Below are positions 20,977 to 32,040 of a stretch of DNA of 64,000 nt, piece by piece (the stretch's first letter is position 1; each line of letters starts with the position of its first letter). The stretch is from Gnetum montanum (lineage: Eukaryota > Streptophyta > Gnetopsida > Gnetales > Gnetaceae). The stretch is taken from contig MNCI01004792.1 in NCBI GenBank assembly GCA_015680685.1, forward strand, positions 462,558 to 526,557, given 5' to 3'. Below the pieces are notes generated by a model. It did no database searches. It had not been told where the DNA came from and was given only the letters and a program-made list of their open reading frames with translations. A program made the translations under genes and the position numbers.

Positions 20977-22839
20977 TTAAACACCATAAAATTTCAAGGC
21001 CCTCATGCTTTAGCAAAGTCTTGGAATTTGGCCAAATACTTTCACAAGTGCAACATCATGATGGTTTGGCAAGAAAGTGTAGGCATTGAGGATATATTGT
21101 CCACTCCGGCAAGTTTTCTATCTCCAGGGCTCATAGGCCCATTGGACTCTCCAGCCTTCCCAAATGGATAATTGACCCAGCTGACAGTCTACCTAGAGAC
21201 CATTCTAGTAGTTGTCGAAAGTGCTTGAGATGAGAAAAATAGTTTAGCAAGCTTTCTAGTGAAGAAGTCTGCTACGCTATGCTATGCTATGTAGCGTAGC
21301 AAGCCTTGAAAGAAAATTTCTCAAGTGTCCAAATGCAAATTTTGACAAAATGATTGCAAAGAAAAGTTAGGATTCAACCAACCCAAGGTGCTACACTATG
21401 GAATGTAGCACAGTGTAGAAAAGGTAGAGTAGAAAGGCCCATCTTGCCAAGTGATTCCAACAAGAAGACTATACCTTCATAAGACTTCAATCTCCAAAAC
21501 TAGTTGCCACACTTAGTCCTCAAGCCTTGAGTAAAGTTTCTTGCTAGAAAATGGTGAATTAAACAAGGAAGCGTGATACACTGGTTGCTATGCTATGCTA
21601 CACTACATAGAATAACACAGCGTAGAAACAATGCAAAAATAATAGAAGTGTTCCAAACATGAATTCGGCAAGTCTGAAGGCTTCCCAACATGAAGGACAA
21701 AAGTTGTAGTTGTTTTCCTGACCAAGCCTTAGACAAATTCTTTTCAGCTCCTATGCAAGTTTCTATCAAGACCAGTAACTATGCTATGCTATGCTAAGTA
21801 GTGTAGCAAGCATCTACTTATGCTACACCAATGTGTTCAGTAGCGTGAGAAGTGCAACACTAGCACAAAAGCATCAAGGTGTCTTCGGGTAGCTCTAGAA
21901 CTTGTTGGCAACAATCTTTCTCACTCTAGCATCTCCTTGGAAAAATTAGCAATTTTACTTCATTTTGCATTCCCTTGGTCAACTTCCAAAAAATTGTTCC
22001 TATGCTTGACCCTACTTGTAAGAGTAGGGAAGACGTAGTCCTGGAGCATAGGCTCCATTTTTCTTACATTATTAGCACACTGGATTTCAACACATGCAGT
22101 TTCGGTGGTATAGTCATAGCATAACAAAGTTCACATCCAGCATTGCACACCTACATGATACGGACATGTTAGCATCTTGTGGGGCCTAGGACACATGGCA
22201 TCTAGACCAAATTTCTCTCCTACTCTTAGCCCTATAAATACCCTAGCAAACAATGCTCAAGGGGTTGGAAAAACAAAAGGTTTGATTTTTGGTGTAGTTG
22301 GCTTTTAAGTTAGCTTTTGGAGAGCATAGTTGGTATTTTGAGCATTCCAGTTACCTTTGGGTTCTCTAGTTTGCTCCAAACCTCCCTTTGTGAGTCACAC
22401 ATTTTGGAATTTTAGTGAATAAAGTAGCAAGTAGAATACCTATGAGTATACTATTCGGTGTAAGAAGTGTCTCTCCAATGTTGCATAACCTATTGTACAC
22501 CTTTCGACAAGGCAAAGGATAAAATCTGCGACCTTTGGGGTGGTGCATTCTCTCACCCAAATATGTTTTTCTATTCACTCACTATCATCGTGTTTTGCAT
22601 TATTTTCATTATCTTGCATTTATTGATCATCTATTTATTTTGCATGTATCATTTTTGAAACAAATGTTTATAAAAGGTTAAGATATACCGATTAAGTCCA
22701 TGTCTCATCGACCAGACCGTTCAGGGCACCTCGCTTTCGTTTCTCTCCAGCACGGCCCTCTCATGGATCCAAGGTTAAACTGTTCACCGAGCAACCTCTT
22801 GGTGTTCCAACCATCAACATTTTCTTTTGATACACTACA
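20977..22839 (+). repeat. E3 3' LTR (about 1863 bp)
   Basis: Begins TTAAACACC (family consensus TGAAACACC) after the PPT and ends ACTACA at 22839. Near 22720 it has the CGACCAGACCGTTCAGGGCACC block shared by all LTRs here. It contains several GCTACGCTA...TAGCGTAGC inverted repeats (for example 21270-21299). A TATA box lies at 22233-22240. It aligns over its length with the E4 LTR, though both are diverged. Confidence 0.88.
22233..22240 (+). promoter_or_regulatory. TATA box in E3 LTR
   Basis: TATAAATA in the context AGCCCTATAAATACCC, about 600 bases before the LTR end. The same core occurs in E4 (24545-24552) and E6 (minus, 31031-31024). Confidence 0.7.
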
Positions 22840-23411
22840 GATTATCTAAATATGTCCATCACTGCCTCCTCCTTAGCCTTCTAAAATCATTCTTAAAGCT
22901 ATTTGATAGCTTCATCCCTTGTCACTGCTAGGCTGAGGATTGCTTATTTTACAAGTTAGGCACAAAGTTTGGCAACCTCTACAACCAAGTGTTGATTTTT
23001 CTCTTAGGCAATTTCTAGTTTCCCTTACAAGATAATACACCTATTCCTTACATTCAATACCTCCAACTAGGTTGTAGTGATGTTCTTTAGAAGATCAAAG
23101 ATGTCTAGATTTGGTTGCTCAATTCCTACCAGTTGTTGTAACAACTTTTCATGTTGAGCTACATCTAACTTCTTACTGACCATGCTTGTAGATGTTTACA
23201 CATCTTAGAGTATAGATACATCTATTATAGATGTCGTGGATGCATTTAGTGCTTCAGCTACATGGTCAACTACCACTTTTACCACTGTCTCCTACCCTTG
23301 GTACTGCATCACCAAGATAATTACCTCTTCACCTTCCTCCAATCTCACCAAGAAAGTGGTAGCATTCTTAGAGATTTCTAGGAATAGGTGATGTGTTGCT
23401 AGTGACACCAT
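22840..23411 (-). pseudogene. Decayed coiled-coil ORF in older DNA between E3 and E4
   Basis: This segment lies between the 3' LTR of E3 and the 5' LTR of E4, so it predates both. On the minus strand one frame stays in register for about 190 codons from the ATG at 23411. It has about 15 stops, nearly all of which would be Gln, Arg or Trp codons before a C-to-T or G-to-A change. Visible segments are VRLEEGEEVIILVMQYQG, SKKLDVAQHEKLLQQLVG and KAKEEAVMDIF, with heptad-like spacing. It could be the coiled-coil part of an older antisense gene or something unrelated; I could not align it to copies A-E. Confidence 0.45.
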
Positions 23412-23448
23412 CACCTCTCAAGTGTTTGTATCTAACCTCAAAGATAGC

Positions 23449-25200
23449 TAAAATACTCCAAATTTTCAGGGCATCCTTGCTTCACCAGGCCATCGCAATG
23501 CAGAAAGCATCATGGTAGTTCATCTAGAGATGGATGTTCTAGGCCTTAGGCTGAGTAGTTTGGCAAATTTTCTAGTTGGGTAATTTGTCTAGCTAACAGC
23601 CTACACAGAAGTGATGCAGAGAGTTGTCGACGGTGCTCAAAATGCACAAAACACTTTGGCAAGTTTTCTCGTCAAGGAGTTTGCTACACTACGCGATGCT
23701 ATATAGTGTAGCAAGCTTCGGGAGATAGTTGTTCAGACAGTAAACCACAAATTGTTTCAAGACAAGGTGCTAAGCTATGTTACGCAGCATGGTACAGTGT
23801 AGCAAGAGCAAGATAGGAAGGCTTAGCTTACTTGGTGATTTTCAATCACACTAAGTTAGTGCCTTTGACCTTCGAAAACATTTGTTTCTCTTGACTCCAA
23901 GTTCTTCAACAATGGATTGTTCACCATAAAATAGCGAACTTAGCAAAAAAGTAGGCTATGTTGGTTGCTACGCTATGCTACATAGCGTAGCATAGTGTAG
24001 CAACTCTATGAAAGGCATCTCAAAGGGTGGGATCAGCAAGTTCACAATTTTCGTAGTGCAAAAGGTAAGGCTTTTTAGATTGGCGACATTTTTGCAACTA
24101 AGGCCAATTGCTATGCTATGCTATGCTACATAGCATAGCAAACATGCAATAAATAGTTATCACATTTCAAAGGCTTCCAGCACATGCATCAGAACACAAA
24201 CCCAAGTTTTTGCTTCAAACTGATGGCTATGCTATGCTACGCTGCATAGCATAGAACAACGTAACAAGTTGCCATGCTACACCCGCATGCTACCATACAA
24301 AGCATGGCACGGTGTAGTAGATAGTTACACCACATTAATGCACTTCACCTAATTGCACCATTGGAACACATCTCCAAACTCTGACAATGCAATTACAGTG
24401 TGGTAGGTTCGCAATTACATCATGGCAGGCTCGTCCAACGGACATGCACGTCCAATGATCATTCATGTCCATGTAGCATAAACACGTCAACACAGGCCTA
24501 GAGCACGTGGCATTAAAATTGCATCTTTCATGTGTCCTTGGTCCTATAAATACCCCAATGAGAAATTCTTAAGAGATCCTTTTTTTAATCTTTCAGGGGA
24601 TCCTTCAGCAATTTTGATAGTTGACAATTTTGTTGACTGGCAAGCAAGAAAGTTAGCATTGCATTTTTGAGTATTGCAAACATATTGTTTAACATTACAA
24701 ACAGTTGGCATTCTCGCTTGACATCTTTTTCTGCTCTTTCCTGCTATCCTCATAGCATTCTGCATTGTTGACGCTTGAGTCTGCATTCAAGTATACAACT
24801 ATCCTACTCTAAACATCTTGATTACCTTTGGGATCTCTGCACCTCCCAGCATTGTGCAACCAATTGTATCCACCTTGATAGAGTGAAGTCATAACCTTGA
24901 AGCAGTGCATTTTCCTACCTGCATTTTACCTTGTTTTCTTGTTTATCATTGCATTTTTACATTGTTTTCTATCCCTTTTGCATTTAACATTATCATTTTA
25001 TGCTAAAAATCGTGTCTTCAAATTATCCATTTATGAAAGGTTATATTAACACCGACTAAGTTCCTTTCTAATCGACCAGACCATTTAGGGCATCCCAGTT
25101 CCACTTTATCAAACACGGCACTTGTGCAGATCCAGGGTTAAGACTGTCAAAATCGACGACCTCTCGGTGTTTTCCGAGAGCTGACGTTTTTGCTGCTATA
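23449..25200 (+). repeat. E4 5' LTR (about 1752 bp)
   Basis: Begins TAAAATACTCC, a decayed TGAAACACC, and ends GCTGCTATA just before GTTTTTTGG and the PBS. It aligns with the E3 LTR. It carries four TAGCATAG/CTATGCTA hairpin clusters (near 23690, 23965, 24110 and 24226) and a TATA box at 24545-24552. Near 25070 it has the ATCGACCAGACCATTTAGGGC block shared by the family. Confidence 0.88.
24545..24552 (+). promoter_or_regulatory. TATA box in E4 LTR
   Basis: TATAAATA in the context GGTCCTATAAATACCCC, matching the core promoters of E3 and E6. Confidence 0.7.
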
Positions 25201-25206
25201 GTTTTT

Positions 25207-25225
25207 TGGTGCTAGAAGGAGGGCA
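25207..25225 (+). other. E4 primer binding site
   Basis: TGGTGCTAGAAGGAGGGCA begins six bases after the LTR. It is nearly identical to the sites of E1, E2 and E5. Confidence 0.8.
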
Positions 25226-25279
25226 GGGTGACTTTCTCATGTTTTACGGTATCCCTATAAGCGTTCTACATCCTGATAT

Positions 25280-25604
25280 GCATTAGCATAAACTTGACAC
25301 CTATTTGTGGTTGTTTATGTATCATGTGGTGTAAATCGGTCGCCTCAACAGTTCCTCCAGAACCCTATAGGAAGTAAAGCCTTTGATCACAGTTGAGTTT
25401 TTTGTTTTATGATAGTATTACATGCATTTTGTACCCTATCGTGCACTAGAATAAATGTGACATCCTTTTGTGGTTGTTTACGCATCGTGTGGTACAGATC
25501 GATCACTCCGACGGTTCTTTTGGAAGCCTGCAGGATATAAAGCCTTAGATAGTCACTAGATTTTCTTGTTTCCATTGTTTGCAATCCCTTTTAGCTTCAT
25601 AACA
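25280..25604 (+). repeat. Tandem duplication of about 162 bp in the E4 leader
   Basis: Two diverged copies start at 25280 and 25442. Shared landmarks 162 bases apart include TTTGTGGTTGTTTA, TCATGTGGTGTA versus TCGTGTGGTACA, and TAAAGCC. A single version of this block (GTGTGGTATAGATAGGTCG) is in the E1 leader on the minus strand. The duplicated leader lies between the PBS and the gag start, where packaging signals usually sit. Confidence 0.7.
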
Positions 25605-28600
25605 ATGGTTGCTGCAACTACTTCTATTGCTATTGGTAACCTTGAGGTTCCTCTCATGGTCCAAGGCACCATAAGTGCCGAGCGACTGCCCAGCCCAAGG
25701 CTGGGGCCACACTGGTCCCTCAGGATCCAAAATTGGGGACCTGAAGGCTTGGCTGAGAAACATGAATAATACAACTTCCTTTATGCTAAGCTATAGGAAA
25801 ACCTGCCCTTAGATGCATAGGAATTCAAGGAAAAACATAGCTTTGAGTTTGCCTACTACAACGAGAAGGAATTTATTCCCACTTCCAATGCTTTCATCCC
25901 TTTGACAGAAGTGCAGTAATGGCTTTTAGATCAGTTGATACATTTATCTAAGCTTGGTGAGGCACAAGATGTAGCGTCTCACCATGATGAGGTCTTCCAA
26001 GATGGATAGGAGGAATTGGATTCTTAATCCGACAAGGGAGGTCAAGTCAAACTCGTCACCATCCCTCCTACCCAGTCCTTCTGGACCAATTCACTAACTA
26101 TTGTCACTCCATTTGGGATCACGGACACACCACTGTAGCCTAAGATCCCACCTATCATGGGTAGTTGTACCATGCCTGCGGCGTACCAAAACACCCATGT
26201 CCCTACTTTGACTTCAGTCACCATTCTTCCAGAGGTTATTCATCAATCCCTTTTTACTTCACAACATACCCCAATCATAGCTACCCTACCGCATGTTCAT
26301 ACTATACCAACTTCATAGTCATACACAACTTATATTCTCATTCCTACGTTCACATCTGTCCCACCAACCGCGGGGGGCCTAGGCCCATCCACATGGTGGA
26401 CCCCATTCACTTCTCAACCTATTCCACAACCATCATAGATGTCTCATTATGTTCACCCTCAGACCTACTAAACCCCACAAATAGTACAACCCAACATATG
26501 GCTATGGTCTATCCCGCTGATGACACAAGTGGTCTACCTAGCAGCCCAACCCATGATTGCTGCTCCAACAACACCACCTACTAGGTGGTGGACAGTGCAA
26601 GCAACACCATTCGCGAGGGCCACCCCAATAGTATCGTCAATGGGTCATGTTTCCACCCCCGCCATTCCACAGATGGGAGCTACCTTGGTAGTTCCCCAAC
26701 CATCCACATTGTCTCAAGGTCTGGATCAAGCGTTCTAGCTTATCCAAACCCTTACTAAGGAAATAAAATGCCTCAAAGCTATTGAGTCTGACACGGTACA
26801 AGTCATTGACTTTTACAAGGATGACTCTATCAAACCTGCAATCCCCATGCTCATGTTACCCCTAGGGATGTCCCTCCCTCATTTCACAAAGTACAATGGA
26901 GAGGAAGATCCCAATGGAGATCTTGTCACCTTTAGGTCTAAATCCCTTCTATTGCAACAATGGCTGCACATACTTATCTGCATCTTTGCCATGTCTCTAG
27001 CTAGGAAAGGCCTGGATTGGTACCATGCGCTACCACGCTCATCTATTTCAACTCTAGAAGGGCTTCTGACCTAGTTCATGATGCACTTCAAGTATAACTT
27101 GAAGCTAGAAACCATGCTGGATCAGTTGATGAGCATGAAGTACGATCCTCTAGAGCCGATCCAAAAGTTCATCCAGTCTTGAAGCACAACCCTTAATGAA
27201 ATCTGCAAGCCCATCGGAAAGGCCCACTTGCTGGCCATTTTTAAGGGTGTAGTGAATGAATTCATCAAGTCTAAACTGTACTACCTTGCTCCTCGCACTT
27301 TTACTCAAGCCTTCTCTCAGAATAAGAGTTTGCAGGATGCAGCCGAGGTGAGCAAAGACCTAGCCTATGTCACCTACAAGAACACCTTCATAGAGAAGGA
27401 CAAGGATAAGGCCCCAACAACCACAGTGGCCACTGTGACAACCGAGGCCAAGACCAAACCTAACAACAATGGTAATAAGAACAATAAGAAACCAGCTGCA
27501 CCTGTAGCTAACCCCATGCCCAAGTAGGATCATGCACTACAACCTACCATATCCACACCCGAGACATCTACACAACCCAAACCAAACTTTGAGCATAAAG
27601 ATCGCTCAAAGTATACCCTACTACCACTCAAGCCTTCAGAACTTCTGAAGTAGCTACTGGTAGTGGGGCACATCCAACATAAGCAAATGTTAGAAGAGGA
27701 AGTCAGGAAACATCAGCGTTACTGTGAGCTCCTTAGGAACCCCTCTTTGGTCTTTCCCAATGAGGCCCTACTTCCTAAGGATTTTAGGTTGGATCAATTT
27801 TGTGACTACCACCAACAATGTGGTCACAACACTGATTACTGTCTAGCATTGCAGGATGACATCCAAAGGTTGATTGATTAGGGAAAACTAGTGTTGGTCT
27901 CTACATGTCTACACTGACCCCCCTCAACACCAACAATGTTTGTTATGTTATCAACACCATCAACATTGACAATGATCCTGGGCTATCCCAGCAATAGTTC
28001 GTGGTCCGCGTGCCTCAATGTAGTGCACCAGAACCACCACCAGCTAGCTAAAGCTCGCAATAGTCATTTGTTCTAAGAGTTCCTCCCCAGGAATCCACCC
28101 TTATTCCACTTGTTAGCAGAAATGTGCCACCCCACCCATTAACATCGTTAGCTCCATTTATCATTAGGGGGGCTACTCCTTCAACAACCCCAATCCTATG
28201 TAAGATAGCTGAACAACCTTCTCGTCCCAAAAAATGGGAAGTGTGTTCCACAAGAGAGATGTCAAGAGGAAGTGCCACCCTAGGTGTTTTCAAGCCTATG
28301 TCTTCATCCCCTGCATATATGCCCTCATCACCAAAGAGGAAGGTTGCTACAACCACACAGCTTGCACCACCCCACCAAAAATGGTCTGAACTGAGATTGA
28401 AAACTGCTCCTCCTTGGGAAATTCATCTTCTGGGATGAATAAAAGAGGAGAAAATTAGTAAACAGGGGGATGGTCAGGACCTCTTGGATGCCCTGACTTA
28501 GGTCAACTAAGCTCTAAAACAAAAAAACACTACACTAGGCTTGTACGACCTAATCATGACATCCGCCCCACATCGTGAGGCTCTAATCTGCATGTTGACA

Positions 28601-29378
28601 GTGATTCTGGTCAATGAAGACATGTCAGTGGAAGAGAAAGCGATCCACTTGGTCATGCTTCTTTTTGCACCCACAGATCTAGAGCCATCCTAATTGACTT
28701 TCGAGGATGATTTCATTAGGGAAGATCCCGAAAGGTCAGGTGACAACAACACCCGTATTCATCACAATTTGGGTTAGCCAACACCAAATCTGAAGGGTAC
28801 ACGTTGATGATGGGACCACCACAAACGTCATCCCCTTCCCTATTGTAGACAAGTTGAGCTTGGTTGACCAGATCAAACCCACAATGACATCATGCCTGAG
28901 GTCATTTAATGGGCCACAGGTCAAGGTGAAGGGCATAGTCCACATAAACTTCATCGCAGGGGACCAGTTCCCCACGAATACAACATTCATCGTGGTCACA
29001 GAAATGCCCAGGTTTAACCTGATCTTGGGGAGATCATGGTTAGCATAGCTTAGGGTTGTCTCCTCACCTATACACCAAGAGATCCATCTTCCTTATGTAG
29101 GCAGGGATGTGGTGATCCATGGTGATGAGGTAGCGATGCAATAAATCCACAACATAGACATGGAACAGGGCTCAGAGGTTATAACCCCTAAGAATGAATC
29201 ACTTGTCGCAGCACACATTGACCATCTAGTAGAGGAATCTACTCAGCAAGCTGGTTCTCAAAACATAAACACGTGGGTCGAGTTGCCCTTCTAAGCAAAG
29301 GACAATGATGTAGATGAAGGCTCTAGTAGAATGACTCGGCCTTATGTCCCACTCAACCCATGATGGGTCAAGAAGTAG
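25605..29378 (+). pseudogene. gag-pro: E4 gag-pro (decayed)
   Basis: Starts MVAATTSIAIGN at 25605. The gag domain runs from about 26850 to 27330 (SLPHFTKYNGEEDPNGDL, GLDWYHALPRSS, HLLAIFKGVVNEF-like). A CDYHQQCGHNTDYC knuckle lies near 27797. The retropepsin is near 28800 with DDGTTTNVIPF (the usual Ala changed to Thr) and NLILGRSWLA near 29017. Most of the ORF is in one frame, with local shifts near 26165-26520 and 28124 and more than 15 stops. It ends at stops 29361 and 29376. Non-functional. Confidence 0.88.
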
Positions 29379-29437
29379 CTATACCTAGCATAGTAACCCC
29401 ACTACTTCCTGCCCAAGCATCATCCTTGTGCATTCAC

Positions 29438-29725
29438 GCCAGGGCCTAAAATGGCCTAAAACTAGCAACGGCCCAAAATGACCTAAAACTATGCTACACC
29501 ATGGCCCAAGATGGCCTAAAACTATGCTGCCCATGGCCCGAAATGGCCTAAAACTAAGTGCACACCAACAGCCCAAAATGGCCTAAAACTATGCTCACCA
29601 AAACCATGCTATGCTATGGCCTGAAATGGCCTAAAAATAGCAATGGCCCGAAATGGCCTAAAACTAGCAACAACCCAAAATGGCCTAAAACTACCCGTGG
29701 CCCGAAATGGCCTAAAACTAAAACA
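29438..29725 (+). repeat. Hairpin-unit array after E4 gag-pro
   Basis: About nine units of the form GGCC, 6-base loop, GGCC, TAAAACTA. Loops include TAAAAT, CAAGAT, CGAAAT and TGAAAT. This family uses a GGCC/GGCC stem, like the arrays at the equivalent gag-pro to antisense-gene boundary in E1 and E2, whereas arrays beside pol mostly use GGTC/GACC or AGTC/GACT. Confidence 0.85.
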
Positions 29726-29878
29726 TGAAAGCATGGAGATTTTGCAAAAAACTCAACACCTACACAATGCATAAGTTAGCATAAAATCAGTTCAACTCTT
29801 TATTCAAATTTTTTTTTCTTTCAGAAAATGTTTGCAAAATATTTTGCAAAAAATTTCAAAAAAATAATCCCATGCTAT

Positions 29879-30328
29879 CATGGGTTGTCTCTGCCTGTTT
29901 CATCTTCATCACTCTCTTCTGCATCACCCCCTTTTGCATCACATTCCACTACGTTGTCCTCTGCCAACTCTTCACTCCTTCCCGCTGCGGGCCCTGCACC
30001 CTCATCTGGAACCTGCATTGTAGAAATGAAGTGGTCAAGTAAGGCAATGCATGTAAGTTATAATAAAGCACAACCATTAATACAGTAGGAAGCAACTAAC
30101 CTAAGAAGGACATGTATCTATCTCAAAGGGTATCTAGTCTAAACCGAGCCTGAGACAGCGCCAGACCTCCTCTACCATAATATCCACCCAATGCCTATTT
30201 CTTGGTTCAACGTCTGTAGTAGCTCTCTCCCTTTTAGTGGTCATCCACCTTGGTGGTCCTAGAGAAAAGGATGCGGTTGCAGTCTCTCCTGTGGGAAGAT
30301 CCACTTCCCATTTAGGGGATATTGTAAC
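29879..30328 (-). pseudogene. Antisense gene copy C: last two exons only
   Basis: On the minus strand, 30328 to about 30110 encodes LPTGETATASFSLGPPRW and MVEEVWRCLRLGLD, matching the end of exon 7 in copies A and D (LPRGETTIPSFFPKPPQW; EEKIMQCLWIGLEQ). After an intron, an AG near 30017 opens the acidic last exon (VPDEGAGPAAGRSEELAEDN and further Asp/Glu), ending TGA near 29881. The upstream part is cut off by E6 at 30329. The copy proves that the same gene was also present in E4. Confidence 0.65.
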
Positions 30329-31986
30329 TGTAGCGACCGAAAATGTCAGTGGTTGGAAAACACTAAGGGGTCGATGGGCACAACAGTTTTGACCCCGTAC
30401 CTGCGGGAGGGTCGTGCTAGGTGTGTGCAGATACGAGGTGCCCTGAATGATCTGGTTGATCAGACAGGAACTTAATCGGCATCTATATAGCTTTTTGCAA
30501 CACATATTTTTGAAATAGGAATGGAAATGCAGAGTAATTCTTGAAAGTAAATAAAGTAGAAAAAGTAGTGCAAAATGCAACAATAAGTAGGAAAAAAAAT
30601 AAAATACAGTTAGGAAAATGCATTGCTTCGAATCTACAAGCTTGCTCTGTCAAGGTGGATATAGTCGATTGCATAGCATGATGAAGTGCAGAGATCCCGA
30701 GAGTAACCAAGACATGTAGAGCAAGACAAGTTGCACGCTTGGGCACAACCTTGGGCGCTGACAATGCAAGGATTCTACCAAGGTGGTAGAAAGGGAATGG
30801 GACAATGTGCCAGCTAAAAATGTTAATTGTTTGCAATGTCAAATAGAAATCTTACAATGCTTGATGTTACAATGCACATGAAAGAAAACTTGCGGGCTAG
30901 AGTAAGTGCCAAGAAGATGAAAGTCAAGGAATCAGGGAGAATTTCTCACTTTGTGAATGTTGTTTTCTGAAAAATTCCCAACTGCCAGAGATAATCCAAT
31001 CCTTTGAGTGCTGCTCATTGGGGTATTTATAGGGCTAAAGGGTAGATGAAAGGGACAGCCCTAGGCCCACGTTGACTTGCTAGCGCCACACGTGCCGTGT
31101 ATAATTGTTGGACCTGTAAGACTGTTGTAATGCAAACCTGCTATGTCATAACTGCAAACCTGCCATGTTGTAATTGCACCATCAATATTTGGAGACATGT
31201 GCCAATGGTCTGATTAGGTGAAGTGCATTGATGTCACAAAACCACCTGCATTCCTTGCTATGCTTTGTAGCGTAGCATGCTTGGCATAGCATAGCATCTT
31301 GTCGTGCATTCTGCTACATATGTGTTGCATGTTTTCTATGCTATGCTACACTAGATAGTGTAGCATAGCATAGCGTAGAAACTGGCCTTAGTCATGAAAA
31401 CTTTGTTGATTTGCAAGCTTTTATTTTGCAAGACTTGCAAACTTGTTGATTCTGTCCTTTGAGCTACCTTCTGTCTCTTTCACAGGATTGCTACACCTCC
31501 ATGTGCCTTGTAGCTCAGTGTAGCGTAGTAGTAGACATGGTCCGTCGCTTCCTGATGGAAAGGGACATTGTTGAAAGATTTGAAATTTAGCATGGGGAAC
31601 TGGTGGTGAATCTAATGCCATGCTAGGCTACGTCATGTGGTGTAGTGTAGCATGGCACTTTGCTCTACAACTGTCTTATGAAGCTTACTATGCTACGTAG
31701 CGAGGTGTAGTGTAGCATAGAAGACTTCATGAATTAGAAAATTTTCCAAACTATTTCATGCATCCAGAATGTTGCTACCAACTCCATGCACCATTTTTGA
31801 GCAGACTATCGACTAGGAAGGCTACTTAGGCAGATAGAAAATTTGCATTACACCTAAAGTAGAAAATTTGCTGAACTGGATGGCCTAAACTCAAAGCATT
31901 CTCCTCTTGAAGAACTATCGCAGTGCTTGCGTGAAGTGCAAGGCTTGGTGAAGCAAGAATGATTTCAAATTTTTTGGGGTGTTTCA
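30329..31986 (-). repeat. E6 3' LTR (about 1658 bp)
   Basis: Plus-strand ends are TGTAGCGACCGAAAATGTC and GGGGTGTTTCA (TG...CA). It has the shared GGTGCCCTGAATGATCTGGTTGATCAG-like block near 30440 and a minus-strand TATA box at 31031-31024. Three hairpin clusters of GCTATGCTA/TAGCATAGC words lie at 31256-31300, 31335-31380 and 31688-31725. Confidence 0.88.
31024..31031 (-). promoter_or_regulatory. TATA box in E6 LTR
   Basis: Minus-strand TATAAATA in the context AGCCCTATAAATACCCC. Confidence 0.7.
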
Positions 31987-32040
31987 TTGGCCCCTCTTTG
32001 TTGATGTCTGGAGGACTGGCTCGATAGATGTTGAGAAATA
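31987..32040 (-). promoter_or_regulatory. E6 polypurine tract and degraded hairpin
   Basis: Minus-strand CAAAGAGGGGCCAA abuts the LTR. Arms at 31996-32009 and 32027-32040 correspond to the pre-PPT hairpin of E2, E3 and E7 but have lost several pairs. Confidence 0.65.

Larger units (their letters stand above)
12282..22839 (+). mobile_element. E3: Tat/Ogre-like element, 5' part removed from view by E1
   Basis: From left to right: antisense gene copy B (minus, truncated by E1), hairpin array, pol (plus), second hairpin array, 3' non-coding region, PPT and 3' LTR (20977-22839). Its LTR, PBS and gag-pro must lie left of E1, outside the window. The coding regions hold many stops, so E3 is clearly older than E1, in agreement with the nesting. 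The 3' flank GATTA at 22840 is one half of its expected target duplication. Confidence 0.88.
23449..30328 (+). mobile_element. E4: Tat/Ogre-like element, interrupted by E6
   Basis: 5' LTR (23449-25200), PBS, leader with a tandem duplication, gag-pro (25605 to about 29378), hairpin array, then the last exons of its antisense gene on the minus strand, cut at 30329 by the 3' LTR of E6. The pol half and the 3' LTR are not in the window. The left flank ATAGC (23444-23448) is one half of the expected target duplication. Confidence 0.88.

Noticed and set aside
26165-26584. 139-codon open frame on the plus strand inside E4 gag
   Set aside because: Frame-shifted shadow of the Pro/Thr-rich gag linker; no counterpart in E1 or E2.
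29828-30088. Plus-strand Ser/Ala-rich open frame
   Set aside because: Reverse complement of the acidic last exon of antisense copy C; the minus strand has the splice site and homology.
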